The translations under genes were made by a program, and so were the position numbers. From Chloroflexi bacterium HGW-Chloroflexi-10 (GTDB lineage Bacteria; Chloroflexota; Anaerolineae; Anaerolineales; Anaerolineaceae): DNA of 64,000 nt. Below, in pieces: positions 1-9,505 of the stretch (the stretch's first letter is position 1; each line of letters opens with the position of its first letter). The notes beneath the pieces were generated by a model. It was not told where the DNA came from. It worked only from the letters and a program-made list of their open reading frames with translations, and searched no databases. The stretch lies in the NCBI GenBank assembly GCA_002840755.1, contig PHBZ01000003.1, positions 71,287-135,286 of the forward strand, given 5' to 3'.

Positions 1-167
1 TGGTTGGCCAGCCCGAGGTAATTGTTGGAACAAAAATTTAATACCTTTTTGCCATCGACTTCTAACCAGGCACCTTGAGGTGAGCTGAGGGTGCGAATAT
101 TGTTATACAGACCGCCTTCTTTGAGGGCGTTGAGCTCATCTTGAATCCAGTCTAGCCGTTTAGACAT
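1..167 (-). CDS. kbl: Glycine C-acetyltransferase / 2-amino-3-ketobutyrate CoA ligase, N-terminal part (runs off the window)
   Basis: The reverse strand reads from an ATG at 167 for 55 codons to the window edge, so only the N-terminus is present. It starts [12 protein letters not shown] and contains [15 protein letters not shown], the characteristic N-terminal segment of alpha-oxoamine synthases (PLP fold type I). The DWI..EL..LK..GLY start resembles Kbl, which cleaves 2-amino-3-ketobutyrate with CoA to glycine and acetyl-CoA in threonine degradation, more than 8-amino-7-oxononanoate synthase (BioF). An AGAGGT ribosome binding site lies 5 bases before the ATG. The PLP lysine and most of the active site lie outside the window, so Kbl versus BioF cannot be settled here. 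Confidence 0.75.
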   Translation of the reverse strand, partial: MSKRLDWIQDELNALKEGGLYNNIRTLSSPQGAWLEVDGKKVLNFCSNNYLGLAN

Positions 168-308
168 ATTTACCTCTTATGAATTGGAATATGGGTACTA
201 CTAGAATATTATAACTGAACGAAATTGGGAAAAGCAGTGAGGAAGAGCAGTAATGAGTAATGATTATTGAGTGACCCGTCCGGAAAAGTGATTTCTAATC
301 CCTTCCCT

Positions 309-1946
309 TTATTCTTCTCCGATTTCGCATTCCGTTAAATAGCCGCTTTCCAGCAGGGCTTTGCGGATGGGTTCGACGCCGCCTGGTTGGATGATAGCGC
401 TGGTGGGAGAGAGCACTTCGAGGATGTAGCGCGCAGAGCGGCCGGATTGGAGGTTGTTGAGGATCTGGGGGTTGGTCACACGCAGCAGAGTGGCTTGCTG
501 GATGCGTACTTCGCTGCCCTGCTTTTCCCAGTTCTCCAGTGCGGTTTTGATGGACGGCGGGAGCGGGTGGGCCAGGCTGCGTTGTACCAGGGTGAGAAAG
601 TGGGCTGTTTTTAGGCCCTGACCAATGGCGTGTTTGACCGAGCGCGGAGAAAGGTGATACTGGTATTCGTCGCCTGCCAGGTGGTCCCATTCGCAGAAAC
701 GGGCAATTTGGTAGCGTACCGTGCGCGCGGTTTTGCGTGGGACAAAGACTTTGCCGCTGGAATCAATGCGTATTTTTTCTTCTGCAGTGGTAAGAGTAGC
801 CGGTGGTTGTTGGACCCACAGATCCGTTCCCCAGGCAGAAATCCGCAAGGCACTGGCAGACTGGTTGACGGCGCTGGCCGCCAGGTCGCAAAAGCCCAGC
901 CAATGCAGTGGTCCGCGCAGAATATAGCGCACCAGGGCGCCGTCGATGGCATCCCAGTGACCGAAACCACGCAGGAATTCACCACTGATTGCACTGCGGA
1001 TAAACCATGAATCATAATCCCCGGCTGGGCGTTGGAAATCGGGATAATGCTGCTGCAAGTGGGTGACAAAGCTTTCCAGGCTCCACCATTGGCCGGCGGG
1101 GATACGGGATAACTGTCCCAACAGAAACTGGCGGGTTTTCAATGGATTGTGTTCTACAGAACCATCAAAGACCAGTTCGGGCACCCAGGTTAGTTCATCG
1201 ATGATGGAGCTTTCCTGCCAGGCATAAGCCAATTGGGCCAGGGCATTAGCCCTCGGAGCCTCCAAAAAGAGGCGCGTTTGTTCCGGGTCGGGCTGGCTTT
1301 CGGGGCGTAGGATGGCGGCGCTGGTGAGCAGGCTGTACAGGAATGGCAAAGGCACATGGAAATAACCAGCCGGAAACTGCTCAGGCGTTTTGTTGATGCG
1401 TAGTGCAGCCAGCAACGTGCAGGCATCATCCAATATATAATCATTTACCGGCGAGGGAAAGCGCGTTTCTCCGGGAGAAGCCGGCCGCCCGGGTTTGCGC
1501 CGTGAGTTTTCATTTTTAGGTTGGATAACCTGCAGGAATTCATCTGGAATATAGGCATATTCCTGCGGCTCGCCGCCCAGGTTTAGAAAAGCCCGTCCGA
1601 TCAGCGCGCGATACCAGAGCGTTTCGGCGGGGGAGGCCGGGTTGAGATCCGGTCTTTCCCGGTCACGCCGTGCGGCGCCGATGACGCGTACCTCTCCGAA
1701 ATCACGGGCGAATTTTCCCCAGGGAATGTGGCCATCATGGTCGTAGAGTGCTTCGATAGCAGCGCGGGATTCAGCGGGCAGGGTTTCGATGATTTCACGC
1801 AGTAGGGTTGAGTCGCTGAGTTTTGTGAGGAGGATAGGTCGGGCAGCGCGCGCATCTGGCGCGTCGAGGTCCACGCCCCAGGCAGTTGCGACGATCTTAA
1901 GGAAACCAAGGTCCTGTCCTTGCAGGGTGTTTAAGAGGGTTGGCAT
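309..1946 (-). CDS. Large conserved protein, possible XPB/Ssl2 N-terminal (Helicase_C_3-like) domain protein
   Basis: A 545-residue protein if started at the ATG at 1946 (MPTLLNTL); an in-frame TTG at 1991 would add 15 residues but has less support. The first about 100 residues (LPAESRAAIEALYDHDGHIPWGKFARDFG) look like a helical, winged-helix type repeat, and the C-terminal 60 residues (TLLRVTNPQILNNLQ, then a LSPTSAIIQPGGVEPIRKAL segment) resemble the end of the helicase XPB/Ssl2 N-terminal domain found as stand-alone proteins in Chloroflexota and Actinobacteria. No Walker motifs are visible, so this is not itself a helicase. In those phyla such proteins often accompany an XPB-like helicase, but none is in the window. 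The family call is from recognition of pattern only; the function is unknown. Confidence 0.55.
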   Translation of the reverse strand: MPTLLNTLQGQDLGFLKIVATAWGVDLDAPDARAARPILLTKLSDSTLLREIIETLPAESRAAIEALYDHDGHIPWGKFARDFGEVRVIGAARRDRERPDLNPASPAETLWYRALIGRAFLNLGGEPQEYAYIPDEFLQVIQPKNENSRRKPGRPASPGETRFPSPVNDYILDDACTLLAALRINKTPEQFPAGYFHVPLPFLYSLLTSAAILRPESQPDPEQTRLFLEAPRANALAQLAYAWQESSIIDELTWVPELVFDGSVEHNPLKTRQFLLGQLSRIPAGQWWSLESFVTHLQQHYPDFQRPAGDYDSWFIRSAISGEFLRGFGHWDAIDGALVRYILRGPLHWLGFCDLAASAVNQSASALRISAWGTDLWVQQPPATLTTAEEKIRIDSSGKVFVPRKTARTVRYQIARFCEWDHLAGDEYQYHLSPRSVKHAIGQGLKTAHFLTLVQRSLAHPLPPSIKTALENWEKQGSEVRIQQATLLRVTNPQILNNLQSGRSARYILEVLSPTSAIIQPGGVEPIRKALLESGYLTECEIGEE

Positions 1947-2018
1947 AGGTGAGTTTATTTTACCGCACAGCGGGAGTAACCACGAAGTCAACCTTGATTT
2001 TCCGGAAATCCAAGAAAT

Positions 2019-4553
2019 TTACAAATGGAACTTTTCGACGACGGCGCGTAAGACTCGGGCGTTTTCTTCAAGACGCCGGGCGGATTGGCCGACTTCGTTG
2101 ACCTGGGCAGACATTTCTTCAGTAGAAGCACTGACTTCTTCCACAGCAGCGGAGTTTTCCTGGCTGATGGAGGCGATCAGTTCGACAATCTCGGTCACTT
2201 CTCCCGAACTGGCGGCCATCTCTTCTGTTGAGGCAGTGTTTTCTTCAACTACGGCGGAGACCCGGTCCATCGAGTCTACCAGCTCTCCGGAGGCTTGATT
2301 CATGCGTGCGGCAGCCCTGGCTGCCTGGTCGGCCTGGACCTGGACGGTTTGGGCGGCTCGTAAAATTTCTTCAAGTGCCAGTCCGGCGCTGGCGGCAGAG
2401 TTGACGCCACGCTGAATTTCTTCCGCGCTTGTTTTCATGGCCAGAGCAGTTTCTTCTACGGTGGATTGGACAGTGTGGATGATGCCTGCAATTTCTCGCG
2501 TGGCGGACGCGGAACGTTCCGCCAGTTTGCGTACTTCATCCGCTACAACGGCAAAGCCTTTACCCTGTTCGCCGGCTCGGGCGGCTTCAATGGCGGCGTT
2601 GAGGGCAAGCAAGTTGGTTTGTGAGGCGATGTCTTCTATCGTGCTCACAATTATTCCGATTTCCTCTGAGCGCTGTCCCAGATCCTGAACTTTGGCAGCG
2701 GAAATGCCAACTTTTTCACGGATCGATTCGATGGAAGTAATGGTTTCCTGAACAGTTTTGGCACCATTCTGGGCGGCTTTGGCGGCATTATCGGCATTCT
2801 CGGTCACCGAGTCTGTGTTTTTGGTGACTTGTTGAATGGTTTGGGTGATATCGGCAGTGATGGTGGAGGCTTTACCAACCGCTGAGGCCTGTTCCTGTGC
2901 ACCGCCAGCCACTCCTTCAATGGCCCTGGTTGTCTGGTCGATGGAAGCAGTTGCTCGGGTGAGGGATTCTGCCTGGGAAGATGTGCTGCGGGCAACTTCC
3001 TGAATGGTGACGGCAATCTGCTCTGTAGCCAGACTAGCTTGCGTGGCAGCCAATGCCAACTGGCGTGCAGATTGATCTAGTTCGCTGGCCTGGCGGGTAA
3101 CCTGACTGACGACGCTTCTTAAGGAAAGGGACATTTCTGCGAACGCGGTGCCTAGCACATCTTCGCCGGATAGCGGTTTCACATCAACACTGAGGTTACC
3201 TTTAGCCATTTCTGTGGAAGCATTGGCCAGTTCTTGCAGGTAATTGATCATGCTGCGGAAGGCTTTTGCCAGGATGCCAATTTCATCCTCGCGTTGGTAA
3301 TTAATTTGAGTATTGATTTTGCCTTGTGAAATTTTGGCAGCGGCATGTGCAATCTCTTTTAATGGATTGGCAATGGCGTTGGCAAAGATCCCATTGATTA
3401 TTCCGCCAATAACGGCGACGATCAAACCGGCGATGACCATAATCCAAATCATGCGCATTAATTGCTGATCAAGCTTATCGTAAGCGACCTGAATTTCATC
3501 AAGCGGGGCATTGGCGACGATAACCCAATCCCAGGATGAAAAATAGGCGTACCGGGCCAGGTAAGGTTGCGGTTTTTCACCGGGTAGTGCAGCCCAATCA
3601 TAGGTTGTTTCCCCGGTTTCGCCTGTTTTCAGTTGTTTGGCATTGGTAATAATTTCCTGCAGTACAGGTTGCCCATCATTGTCTTTTTGTTGCAAGACAT
3701 TTTGACCATCTGCTTTGCCATTCTTTGAAAAAACGTATTCGCCTTGTTGCCTGCCGGATCCTCGCACGACATAGACAAAACCATCCTGTCCGATTTTGAG
3801 ACCAATGACGGCATCGCGCAGTGATTGAACCGATTGCTGTTTAATACCAATAAATAATACGGCGATCATTTTGTTGGAATCATCATAAATGGGTTGGTAA
3901 ACAGAAACATACCATTCTCCGACAACATTGGCATTTCCATAATAGGTTTTTCCCTGTTTAACAGCGGATACAATGGGGTTGGCGCTTCCATCTTCTTGAA
4001 AGGCTGGAATATAAGTAGCGATAGCGCGGCTGCCTTCGCTGTCCTGTACATTGGTGGCCACGCGTAACAGGTCGCCTTGTTCATTCATGATCTGGAAGAT
4101 GGTAGCCCGAGCATCAACTAAGGAGAGCATTTCATCCACCACCGGAGTGGAAATACTGGTATTTGTATTTTTCCCCAGCCAGGTTTTGCCAAGGTATAAG
4201 CGGGGTAGGGTCACCGATGTTTTTTGATTCGTAACCTGATTGACGGCATCCCAGGTTACGGGAGTTTCTACTTCGTTAAGCCCACCGTTGGATTGGATCA
4301 AACTATCCATAATTTTTAAATCCTGGCTTAATTGTTTGATCAATGAATCTTCCTGGGATTGGACCATATTGACCACCCCGGTCAGACTGTAATTCATTTG
4401 TTTGGTAACAGCATCGTCCAATTGCCGCATGGCTTCCTGATCATAGGCTTCGCCTTGCCAGATACCGACACCAACCAGGATGATGGCGGTGACGAGAATG
4501 GAAACAACCCCGATAAGGATTAATCGAAGGCGGATACTTAACGATTTTTTCAT
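2019..4553 (-). CDS. Methyl-accepting chemotaxis protein with periplasmic Cache domain
   Basis: 844 residues. Membrane segment one is at about 11-30, followed by a long extracytoplasmic region of about 330 residues resembling a Cache_3-Cache_2 double domain ([10 protein letters not shown], then [14 protein letters not shown] just before the membrane). Segment two is at about 366-390, a HAMP domain at about 390-442, and the signalling domain fills the C-terminal half. The hairpin tip [20 protein letters not shown] at about residues 650-670 is near-canonical. It should sense a small ligand and control a CheA kinase, but no cheA, cheW, cheR or cheB is in the window, so it is an orphan receptor here. 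No C-terminal CheR-binding pentapeptide is present. Gln/Glu pairs suitable for methylation flank the tip. The ATG at 4553 is preceded by GGAGATTACA. Confidence 0.93.
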   Translation of the reverse strand: MKKSLSIRLRLILIGVVSILVTAIILVGVGIWQGEAYDQEAMRQLDDAVTKQMNYSLTGVVNMVQSQEDSLIKQLSQDLKIMDSLIQSNGGLNEVETPVTWDAVNQVTNQKTSVTLPRLYLGKTWLGKNTNTSISTPVVDEMLSLVDARATIFQIMNEQGDLLRVATNVQDSEGSRAIATYIPAFQEDGSANPIVSAVKQGKTYYGNANVVGEWYVSVYQPIYDDSNKMIAVLFIGIKQQSVQSLRDAVIGLKIGQDGFVYVVRGSGRQQGEYVFSKNGKADGQNVLQQKDNDGQPVLQEIITNAKQLKTGETGETTYDWAALPGEKPQPYLARYAYFSSWDWVIVANAPLDEIQVAYDKLDQQLMRMIWIMVIAGLIVAVIGGIINGIFANAIANPLKEIAHAAAKISQGKINTQINYQREDEIGILAKAFRSMINYLQELANASTEMAKGNLSVDVKPLSGEDVLGTAFAEMSLSLRSVVSQVTRQASELDQSARQLALAATQASLATEQIAVTIQEVARSTSSQAESLTRATASIDQTTRAIEGVAGGAQEQASAVGKASTITADITQTIQQVTKNTDSVTENADNAAKAAQNGAKTVQETITSIESIREKVGISAAKVQDLGQRSEEIGIIVSTIEDIASQTNLLALNAAIEAARAGEQGKGFAVVADEVRKLAERSASATREIAGIIHTVQSTVEETALAMKTSAEEIQRGVNSAASAGLALEEILRAAQTVQVQADQAARAAARMNQASGELVDSMDRVSAVVEENTASTEEMAASSGEVTEIVELIASISQENSAAVEEVSASTEEMSAQVNEVGQSARRLEENARVLRAVVEKFHL

Positions 4554-4827
4554 TGTAATCTCCGGTTATTTATATTGATATACCTATAATGTTTTAAAAA
4601 TAATAATTTTTTTGCTGAAAATGGATTTATGAAATGATGAAATGCATTAACAGAATAATAATCTGTGATGTCGGGTTTAGATGTAAAAAATTGATAAAAT
4701 TAGTATAAAAATGTTCAGGTGGGAATGAATGGGGGGTTGAAATTGGAAAGCTATGGAATATTTCCAAAACAATGTTAAACTACTATTTAATTTCTAAACA
4801 AAATTGATTTCCATAAAGGTCATTTTT

Positions 4828-6525
4828 ATGCAAAGATTCTCAGAAAATACCTTGCTAACCAGGTTCATTTCCCCTTTTTATCAGTTGCTAATCAGTTTTT
4901 TATTTTCTCAGGTTTTTACAGGCCAAATTCTGGGGATTTTGAATGTTTATAAGAAACCATTGGTCCTGATATTTGTTCCCATAATCACTGTCATCATTTT
5001 TTTTCTTTGGAGAAAATTTCATACACAATCATTTTGGGAATCCGCTTTACACAAGGATGAATCTATATTTCCCGGTTACTTCAAGATGGGTAGTTATCTG
5101 GCTGGACTGCTCTTATTAACATTGATTATTGTTCCAATAGTTAATTGGCCAAATAACACCCTGGTGGATGGACTTGAGTGGGATGCTGGAGAATATCATT
5201 TTCCAAAGGCGGTGGAACTTTATACCACAGGATCAGTGTGGGACTTTTCAATTTCCTATGGGGATTACCCATTTGGATATGAATCTTTATTGAGTTTTGA
5301 TTTATTGCTGACCAATAATGAATCGCTTTTTTCATTAACACATGCTCTGATTGCAATTTTCTTTATTCTATCCGTCTGGTTTTTAGCAATGCGTTACTCC
5401 AGGTTACCGAAAGGCTTATTGTTTTTATTGGTTATCTTTTTAATGCTTTCCGGATTTATCGAAAGATTTAACCCCTGGTTTTTTCTGCGATACGTTATCT
5501 ATACGATAGGCAAAAATGATTTGTTTCTGGCTGCTGCAACAATTGCTGCTATCTTCTTTTCTTCAATCGGTAGAAAAGAAGAAAAAAATATAAATTGGTT
5601 TGGGCTGGGTATTACTACTGCATTAAGTATCAGCATCAAACCCAATAGTGGTTTGGTGCTCTTATGTTTGTGGATCTTGGCATTTGCAGGGGAATACTCA
5701 CGCTTTAAACAACCAGCACAATTTCTGAAGCGTATCGCTCTACCCATGCTTCTCGGTAGTTCCGGCGCATTGTGGATTGTGAGAAATTTTATTGGATTAG
5801 GACAATTATTTAACCCCGAAAGTTATCGGATTACGGAATGGAGTATTGCCAGTAATATTACATTCTCCAATTTTTACCACGTCATTCCAAACACACTAAA
5901 ATTTTCGTTAATTGTTCTGGCGCTCAGCGTTGTTTTCGCTTTGTTTCAATTTCGCAGCCAACATTGGCAGAAATCTTTATTGTTCGCCACTGCTATTCTG
6001 AGTTTTGTGATTACCCCGGCGTCAACAGACCCGGCAAATCCATCCATGGTTGCCTGGCGCTTTGGGATTATTGTTTTAATCTATCAATTTGTTTTATTAA
6101 TTGCTTTTTTTGATCCGATTTTAAACCGTGTATATGCGTGGGTAACTAAATTCAAACCTTTTGTCGCCCTCAGTATGATCGGATTGTTGCTGGGCTCCGT
6201 ATTGTTTTTTAATTGGCTGAGAGATCTATTAAGATTTGTCCCGGAAAATTCATCTATTCTTGTTCGTTCTTATGAAGTAGCAGATTATCCATATCAAAGC
6301 GTGTTTGACTATGCAAATGAGAATATCAGCCATTCCGTAGTTTGGGTTGAAGGTGGGCAAACCTATTATGCATACGATGATCTTTTTACGAATTCTGTAA
6401 CGCGCAGCCAAAGTGCTGACTATCTGATTGTTCTTAATGAAGAAAGAAGAGATGAGCCAATTAACCAAACTGTATGGGCTCCGGTTTATAGTGATTCTGT
6501 TGGTACGGTTTTTAAGAGGAAATAG
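4828..6525 (+). CDS. Polytopic membrane protein, GT-C type glycosyltransferase-like
   Basis: 565 residues from the ATG at 4828, which has AAAGGT seven bases upstream; an upstream TTG at 4804 is less likely. There are roughly ten to twelve hydrophobic segments spread over the protein, and an acidic first extracytoplasmic loop at about residues 105-125 with EWDAGEYHFPKAV. An acidic loop 1 followed by a YHF/YHxP motif is typical of GT-C fold transferases (ArnT/PMT/GT39-like) that use polyprenyl-phosphate sugars. The C-terminal about 70 residues are soluble and extracytoplasmic. The gene and its upstream region are clearly AT-richer than their neighbours, with long T runs, which suggests acquisition from elsewhere. 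No neighbouring polysaccharide genes are present, so the substrate is unknown. Confidence 0.6.
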   Translation: MQRFSENTLLTRFISPFYQLLISFLFSQVFTGQILGILNVYKKPLVLIFVPIITVIIFFLWRKFHTQSFWESALHKDESIFPGYFKMGSYLAGLLLLTLIIVPIVNWPNNTLVDGLEWDAGEYHFPKAVELYTTGSVWDFSISYGDYPFGYESLLSFDLLLTNNESLFSLTHALIAIFFILSVWFLAMRYSRLPKGLLFLLVIFLMLSGFIERFNPWFFLRYVIYTIGKNDLFLAAATIAAIFFSSIGRKEEKNINWFGLGITTALSISIKPNSGLVLLCLWILAFAGEYSRFKQPAQFLKRIALPMLLGSSGALWIVRNFIGLGQLFNPESYRITEWSIASNITFSNFYHVIPNTLKFSLIVLALSVVFALFQFRSQHWQKSLLFATAILSFVITPASTDPANPSMVAWRFGIIVLIYQFVLLIAFFDPILNRVYAWVTKFKPFVALSMIGLLLGSVLFFNWLRDLLRFVPENSSILVRSYEVADYPYQSVFDYANENISHSVVWVEGGQTYYAYDDLFTNSVTRSQSADYLIVLNEERRDEPINQTVWAPVYSDSVGTVFKRK

Positions 6526-6659
6526 TGATTAAGCTGAGAATGTTGGTGGAACGGGAAAAAGTAATTTCCTTGGGCGTGGAGACAGAGGGAAAACAAGATG
6601 ATCGTTTGTGAGTGAGGCTGCGGGTATGAATGTTTGCAAAATCGTAATCTATAAATAAA

Positions 6660-6688
6660 TTGACTCTCAATAGGCTTGACTGTATAAT
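6660..6688 (+). promoter_or_regulatory. Sigma70-type promoter for the DUF4388-GTPase operon
   Basis: TTGACT at 6660-6665 and TATAAT at 6683-6688 are separated by exactly 17 bases, 35 bases before the first gene at 6723. This is the only good promoter match I see ahead of the five-gene operon. Confidence 0.7.
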
Positions 6689-6722
6689 TCCAACAGTCCA
6701 ATCATCTGGTTAAGGACCATTC

Positions 6723-7538
6723 ATGGCACTCAAAGGTAATCTGCGCGATTTCACCATCACACAATTATTAAACTTGGTCAATTTGGCCTGCAAAACCGGT
6801 ACACTTGTTATTGAGGGTCCCGGTGAAGTGGCCCATATTGCTTTCCGTGAAGGCAAACTGGCTTACGCACAGTTAGGTCAGCAGGACAGCACTCTGGCTG
6901 GGATATTACGGCGCAACAAGAAGATCAGTGCGCGTCAATATGCTATTCTGGTGGAACGCGCTTTGCAAATGAATGATAAAGAATTAGGTTTGTTGTTGGT
7001 CAATGCGGGATACCTTACCCAAAGCGATATTATTGAAAGCTTGCAGCAATATTTTATTACCATTATTCGTCAGTTGTTTACCTGGGTTGAGGGTTTTTTT
7101 CGTTTTGATGCCGAAACACCGCCGCCGTACGATAAAATCCCGGTTCGCATGGACCTGGAAAACCTGATTATTGAAGGTTCGCGTCAGTTGCGCGAGTGGG
7201 AACAGCTCCAGCAAGAGATTCCCAGCCTGGATATGGCTCTGCGCTTTACCGAAAGACCGGGCACGAATATCCGTAATGTCAATTTGAGTGTGGAAGAGTG
7301 GCGAGTGGTTTCGTATGTCAATCCCAAGAACACCATACGACAGGTTGCTCAGGCAACCAAATTAAATGATCTGGAAATACGTCGGACAGTGTATGCGCTT
7401 TTACAGGCAGGATTGGTAGAAATTGTGCGACCAGGTGGGGCTCCGGTGGCTGTACAGCCGCGCGCCTTCCCTACCCAAGACCGTGTAGAGCAGAAGTCAC
7501 TGGTCAACCGGTTAATTGATCGAATCCGTTCGATCTAA
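6723..7538 (+). CDS. DUF4388 (PATAN) domain protein with C-terminal winged-helix-like region
   Basis: 271 residues. The N-terminus MALKGNLRDFTITQLLNLV with CKTGTLVIEG, then IAFREGKLAYAQLG, is the hallmark of DUF4388/PATAN domains, which are regulatory modules often found with receiver domains and small GTPases. Residues about 95-130 (LLVNAGYLTQSDIIESLQQY) form a second helical unit. The last about 70 residues (NPKNTIRQVAQATKLNDLEI, then a RRTVYALLQAGLVEI segment) look like a degenerate winged helix. It is the first gene of a tight operon, 20 bases before the GTPase. In myxobacteria and Deinococcus such proteins occur in MglA/Ras-like GTPase modules, so a role as GTPase partner or effector is the natural inference. 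Confidence 0.8.
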   Translation: MALKGNLRDFTITQLLNLVNLACKTGTLVIEGPGEVAHIAFREGKLAYAQLGQQDSTLAGILRRNKKISARQYAILVERALQMNDKELGLLLVNAGYLTQSDIIESLQQYFITIIRQLFTWVEGFFRFDAETPPPYDKIPVRMDLENLIIEGSRQLREWEQLQQEIPSLDMALRFTERPGTNIRNVNLSVEEWRVVSYVNPKNTIRQVAQATKLNDLEIRRTVYALLQAGLVEIVRPGGAPVAVQPRAFPTQDRVEQKSLVNRLIDRIRSI

Positions 7539-7558
7539 CCCTCAATGAAGGATATGGT

Positions 7559-8095
7559 ATGCAAACGGTCAAAATCGTAGTCACAGGTCCATTCAGCGCT
7601 GGTAAGACGGAATTTATCCGCTCTGTGAGCGAGATTGACGTTGTTTCCACTGAACGTAAAATTACTGCAGAAGCTGAAAAAATCAAATCCTCCACAACCG
7701 TCGCAATGGATTTTGGGCGCATCACCGTGGATGATGATCTGGTTTTATACTTGTTTGGAACACCCGGTCAGCGCCGGTTTGATTTTATGTGGGAAATTCT
7801 CTCGGAAGGTATGTTGGGTTTTATTGTTATGGTGGATAGTGCCCGGCCAGAGACTTTCCGTGAAGCGCGCAGTATTTTAGAGACTTTCCGCGCGTATGCG
7901 CCTACACCATATGTGGTTGCGGCCAATAAGCAGGATGTGGATGATGCCTGGGACCTGGAGGATATGCGCGTGGCCCTGCGCCTGGATCCCAAGGTGAAGT
8001 TCCTGCCCTGTGTTGCGCGGGATAAGGAAAGTGTAAAGAAAGTGCTGTTGGAGCTGTTGTATACAATCCTTACCGAAATGGAGTCCAACAACTGA
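7559..8095 (+). CDS. Small Ras-like GTPase of the CvnD/MglA-like group
   Basis: 178 residues. G1 is GPFSAGKTEF (residues about 9-18), the switch threonines are in STTVAMDFG, G3 is LYLFGTPGQRRFDFMW, G4 is AANKQD and G5 is CVARDKES. G3 lacks the usual DxxG aspartate and has FGTPGQ instead, as in the GTPases of actinobacterial conservons (CvnD) and related prokaryotic Ras-like proteins. It should act as a GTP-dependent switch in the cytoplasm. It lies between the DUF4388 gene and a hydrolase gene that starts 6 bases after its stop. No roadblock/LC7 gene, the usual partner in conservons and in MglA/MglB, is visible in the operon; the DUF4388 protein may take that place. Confidence 0.85.
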   Translation: MQTVKIVVTGPFSAGKTEFIRSVSEIDVVSTERKITAEAEKIKSSTTVAMDFGRITVDDDLVLYLFGTPGQRRFDFMWEILSEGMLGFIVMVDSARPETFREARSILETFRAYAPTPYVVAANKQDVDDAWDLEDMRVALRLDPKVKFLPCVARDKESVKKVLLELLYTILTEMESNN

Positions 8096-8101
8096 TTCAA
8101 G

Positions 8102-8902
8102 ATGTCATCCATCACCACAGATAAGGGCATCCTGCATTATGAAGTCTACGGGCGTGGCCGCCCGGTTATTTTGTTGCATGGCTGGCTTGGTTCGTGGGGG
8201 TTGTGGCAGGAGACAATGACGTATCTTGGACAATATTATCGCACCTATGCGTTGGATTTCTGGGGTTTTGGCGAATCCGGCGGCAGGTTGGATACCTACG
8301 AAGTGGACGATTTCGTGCTTCTGGTGAACCAGTTTATGGATCAGATGGGGGTTTTGGAAGCGCCGTTGATTGGTCACAGCATGGGTGGGACAGTCAGTTT
8401 GTTAACTGCGATAACCTACCCGGATCGGATTTCCAAAGTGACGATCATTGGTTCACCCATTGTTGGCTCATCCCTGGCTATGCCGCTCAAATTTGCCGGG
8501 CAGCGCTTTATTGCTTCTCTTCTCTTTCGTTTTTTTGGCGTATTTCGCAGTATGATGAAGCTGGTTTCGCCGATGATTTGTAGTGATCCACGTTTCCCGG
8601 AGATGATGGATCGGGATCTTTCCAAGACCAACCTGGAATCATTTTTAAACAGTATTGCTTCTCTGCGTGAAACCGATTTGCGACCTGAGTTACATAAAAT
8701 TAAAATTCCAGTGATGGGCATGTTTGGCCATCGCGATAATATTGTATCTCCTCAGCAGTGGAAGGCTTTGAAAGGGGGCGTAACCCATGCCCGCATCGAA
8801 CGATATCCCAAAGCCGGACACTTTATTATGATGGATGAACCGCAGGCTTGTATGCAAGCCTTAAAAGAATTTTTGGATATGGAGAAAGAACTAAAACCCT
8901 GA
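8102..8902 (+). CDS. Alpha/beta hydrolase fold protein (catalytic triad intact)
   Basis: 266 residues with the classic alpha/beta hydrolase layout: oxyanion region VILLHGWLGSWGLW at residues about 23-36, YALDFWGFGES, nucleophile elbow GHSMGG, acid in FGHRDNIVSP, and the histidine in AGHFIMMDEP near the C-terminus. All three triad residues are therefore present. The start MSSITTDKGILHYEVYGRGR is shared with the paralogue at 19266-20051, so the two arose by duplication and now flank the large kinase. The stop overlaps the next ATG by one base (TGATG), indicating coupled translation. The substrate cannot be predicted; esterase or lipase-like activity is only a fold-level inference. Confidence 0.88.
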   Translation: MSSITTDKGILHYEVYGRGRPVILLHGWLGSWGLWQETMTYLGQYYRTYALDFWGFGESGGRLDTYEVDDFVLLVNQFMDQMGVLEAPLIGHSMGGTVSLLTAITYPDRISKVTIIGSPIVGSSLAMPLKFAGQRFIASLLFRFFGVFRSMMKLVSPMICSDPRFPEMMDRDLSKTNLESFLNSIASLRETDLRPELHKIKIPVMGMFGHRDNIVSPQQWKALKGGVTHARIERYPKAGHFIMMDEPQACMQALKEFLDMEKELKP

Positions 8903-9504
8903 TGAACCTACAATCAGCCCCACAGTGTACCGGTTTGATGACCAATATCGTGTTGGAGGGGGTGGAAGAAATTATCGGCAGGGACGTGTTACCGAAGACG
9001 GATACGGCCGAGGGTGGGTCTGTGGAATCTGTCTATATACCGGCCAGTGGATTTGATGTTTGCCTTTCGGAGCAGTGGGCGGCAGCACAGTATGGTGAGC
9101 GTGGCGCACAAGGCGTTGCTTTTCGGTGTGGGGAAGCCAGTTTCCGCTGTTTCATTCGCAAACAGGGCGCCGATTATGGGTTGACCAGTTTGTCATTCCG
9201 GTTGATGAATTCGCGCCAACGCCTGCCTTTTGGGTTGCAGCAACTGACTGTATTTGCCGCTAAAAACTGCGGGGTAAAAATTGACCTTGTGGATACAGAC
9301 ACTCATTGGTTGTGGCAGGTGCACTCTACCCCGTCTGTGACACAGTGGAATGAGCTGCGAAGTGCTTATACACAGGGTTTGTTGCGAGAATATCTAGGTT
9401 GGGCCAGTGGTGGACGTTTCTTTGTTTTTGATCGTATGCCCGTCAACCCCGAAAATGGCGTAATTTTTCAGTTATCTATTCTGAAACAACCATTGGGTAA
9501 TTGA
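8902..9504 (+). CDS. 4-vinyl reductase (4VR/V4R)-like domain protein, non-photosynthetic context
   Basis: 200 residues from the ATG at 8902, which overlaps the preceding stop. The segment YGERGAQGVAFRCGEASFRC and the C-terminal GLLREYLGWASGGRFFVF resemble small V4R-fold proteins annotated as bacteriochlorophyll 4-vinyl reductase-like in Chloroflexota, where they occur with small GTPases. The V4R domain is a small-molecule binding fold; in most organisms it does not take part in photosynthesis. There are no photosynthesis genes in the window, so a sensory or ligand-binding role with the GTPase is more plausible. Similarity is judged by eye only. Two cysteines (FRCGEASFRC) lie close together but make no recognised metal site. 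Confidence 0.5.
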   Translation: MNLQSAPQCTGLMTNIVLEGVEEIIGRDVLPKTDTAEGGSVESVYIPASGFDVCLSEQWAAAQYGERGAQGVAFRCGEASFRCFIRKQGADYGLTSLSFRLMNSRQRLPFGLQQLTVFAAKNCGVKIDLVDTDTHWLWQVHSTPSVTQWNELRSAYTQGLLREYLGWASGGRFFVFDRMPVNPENGVIFQLSILKQPLGN

Positions 9505-9505
9505 A

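Noticed and set aside
8902-9504. True bacteriochlorophyll 4-vinyl reductase
   Set aside because: No pigment genes nearby; operon context is signalling.
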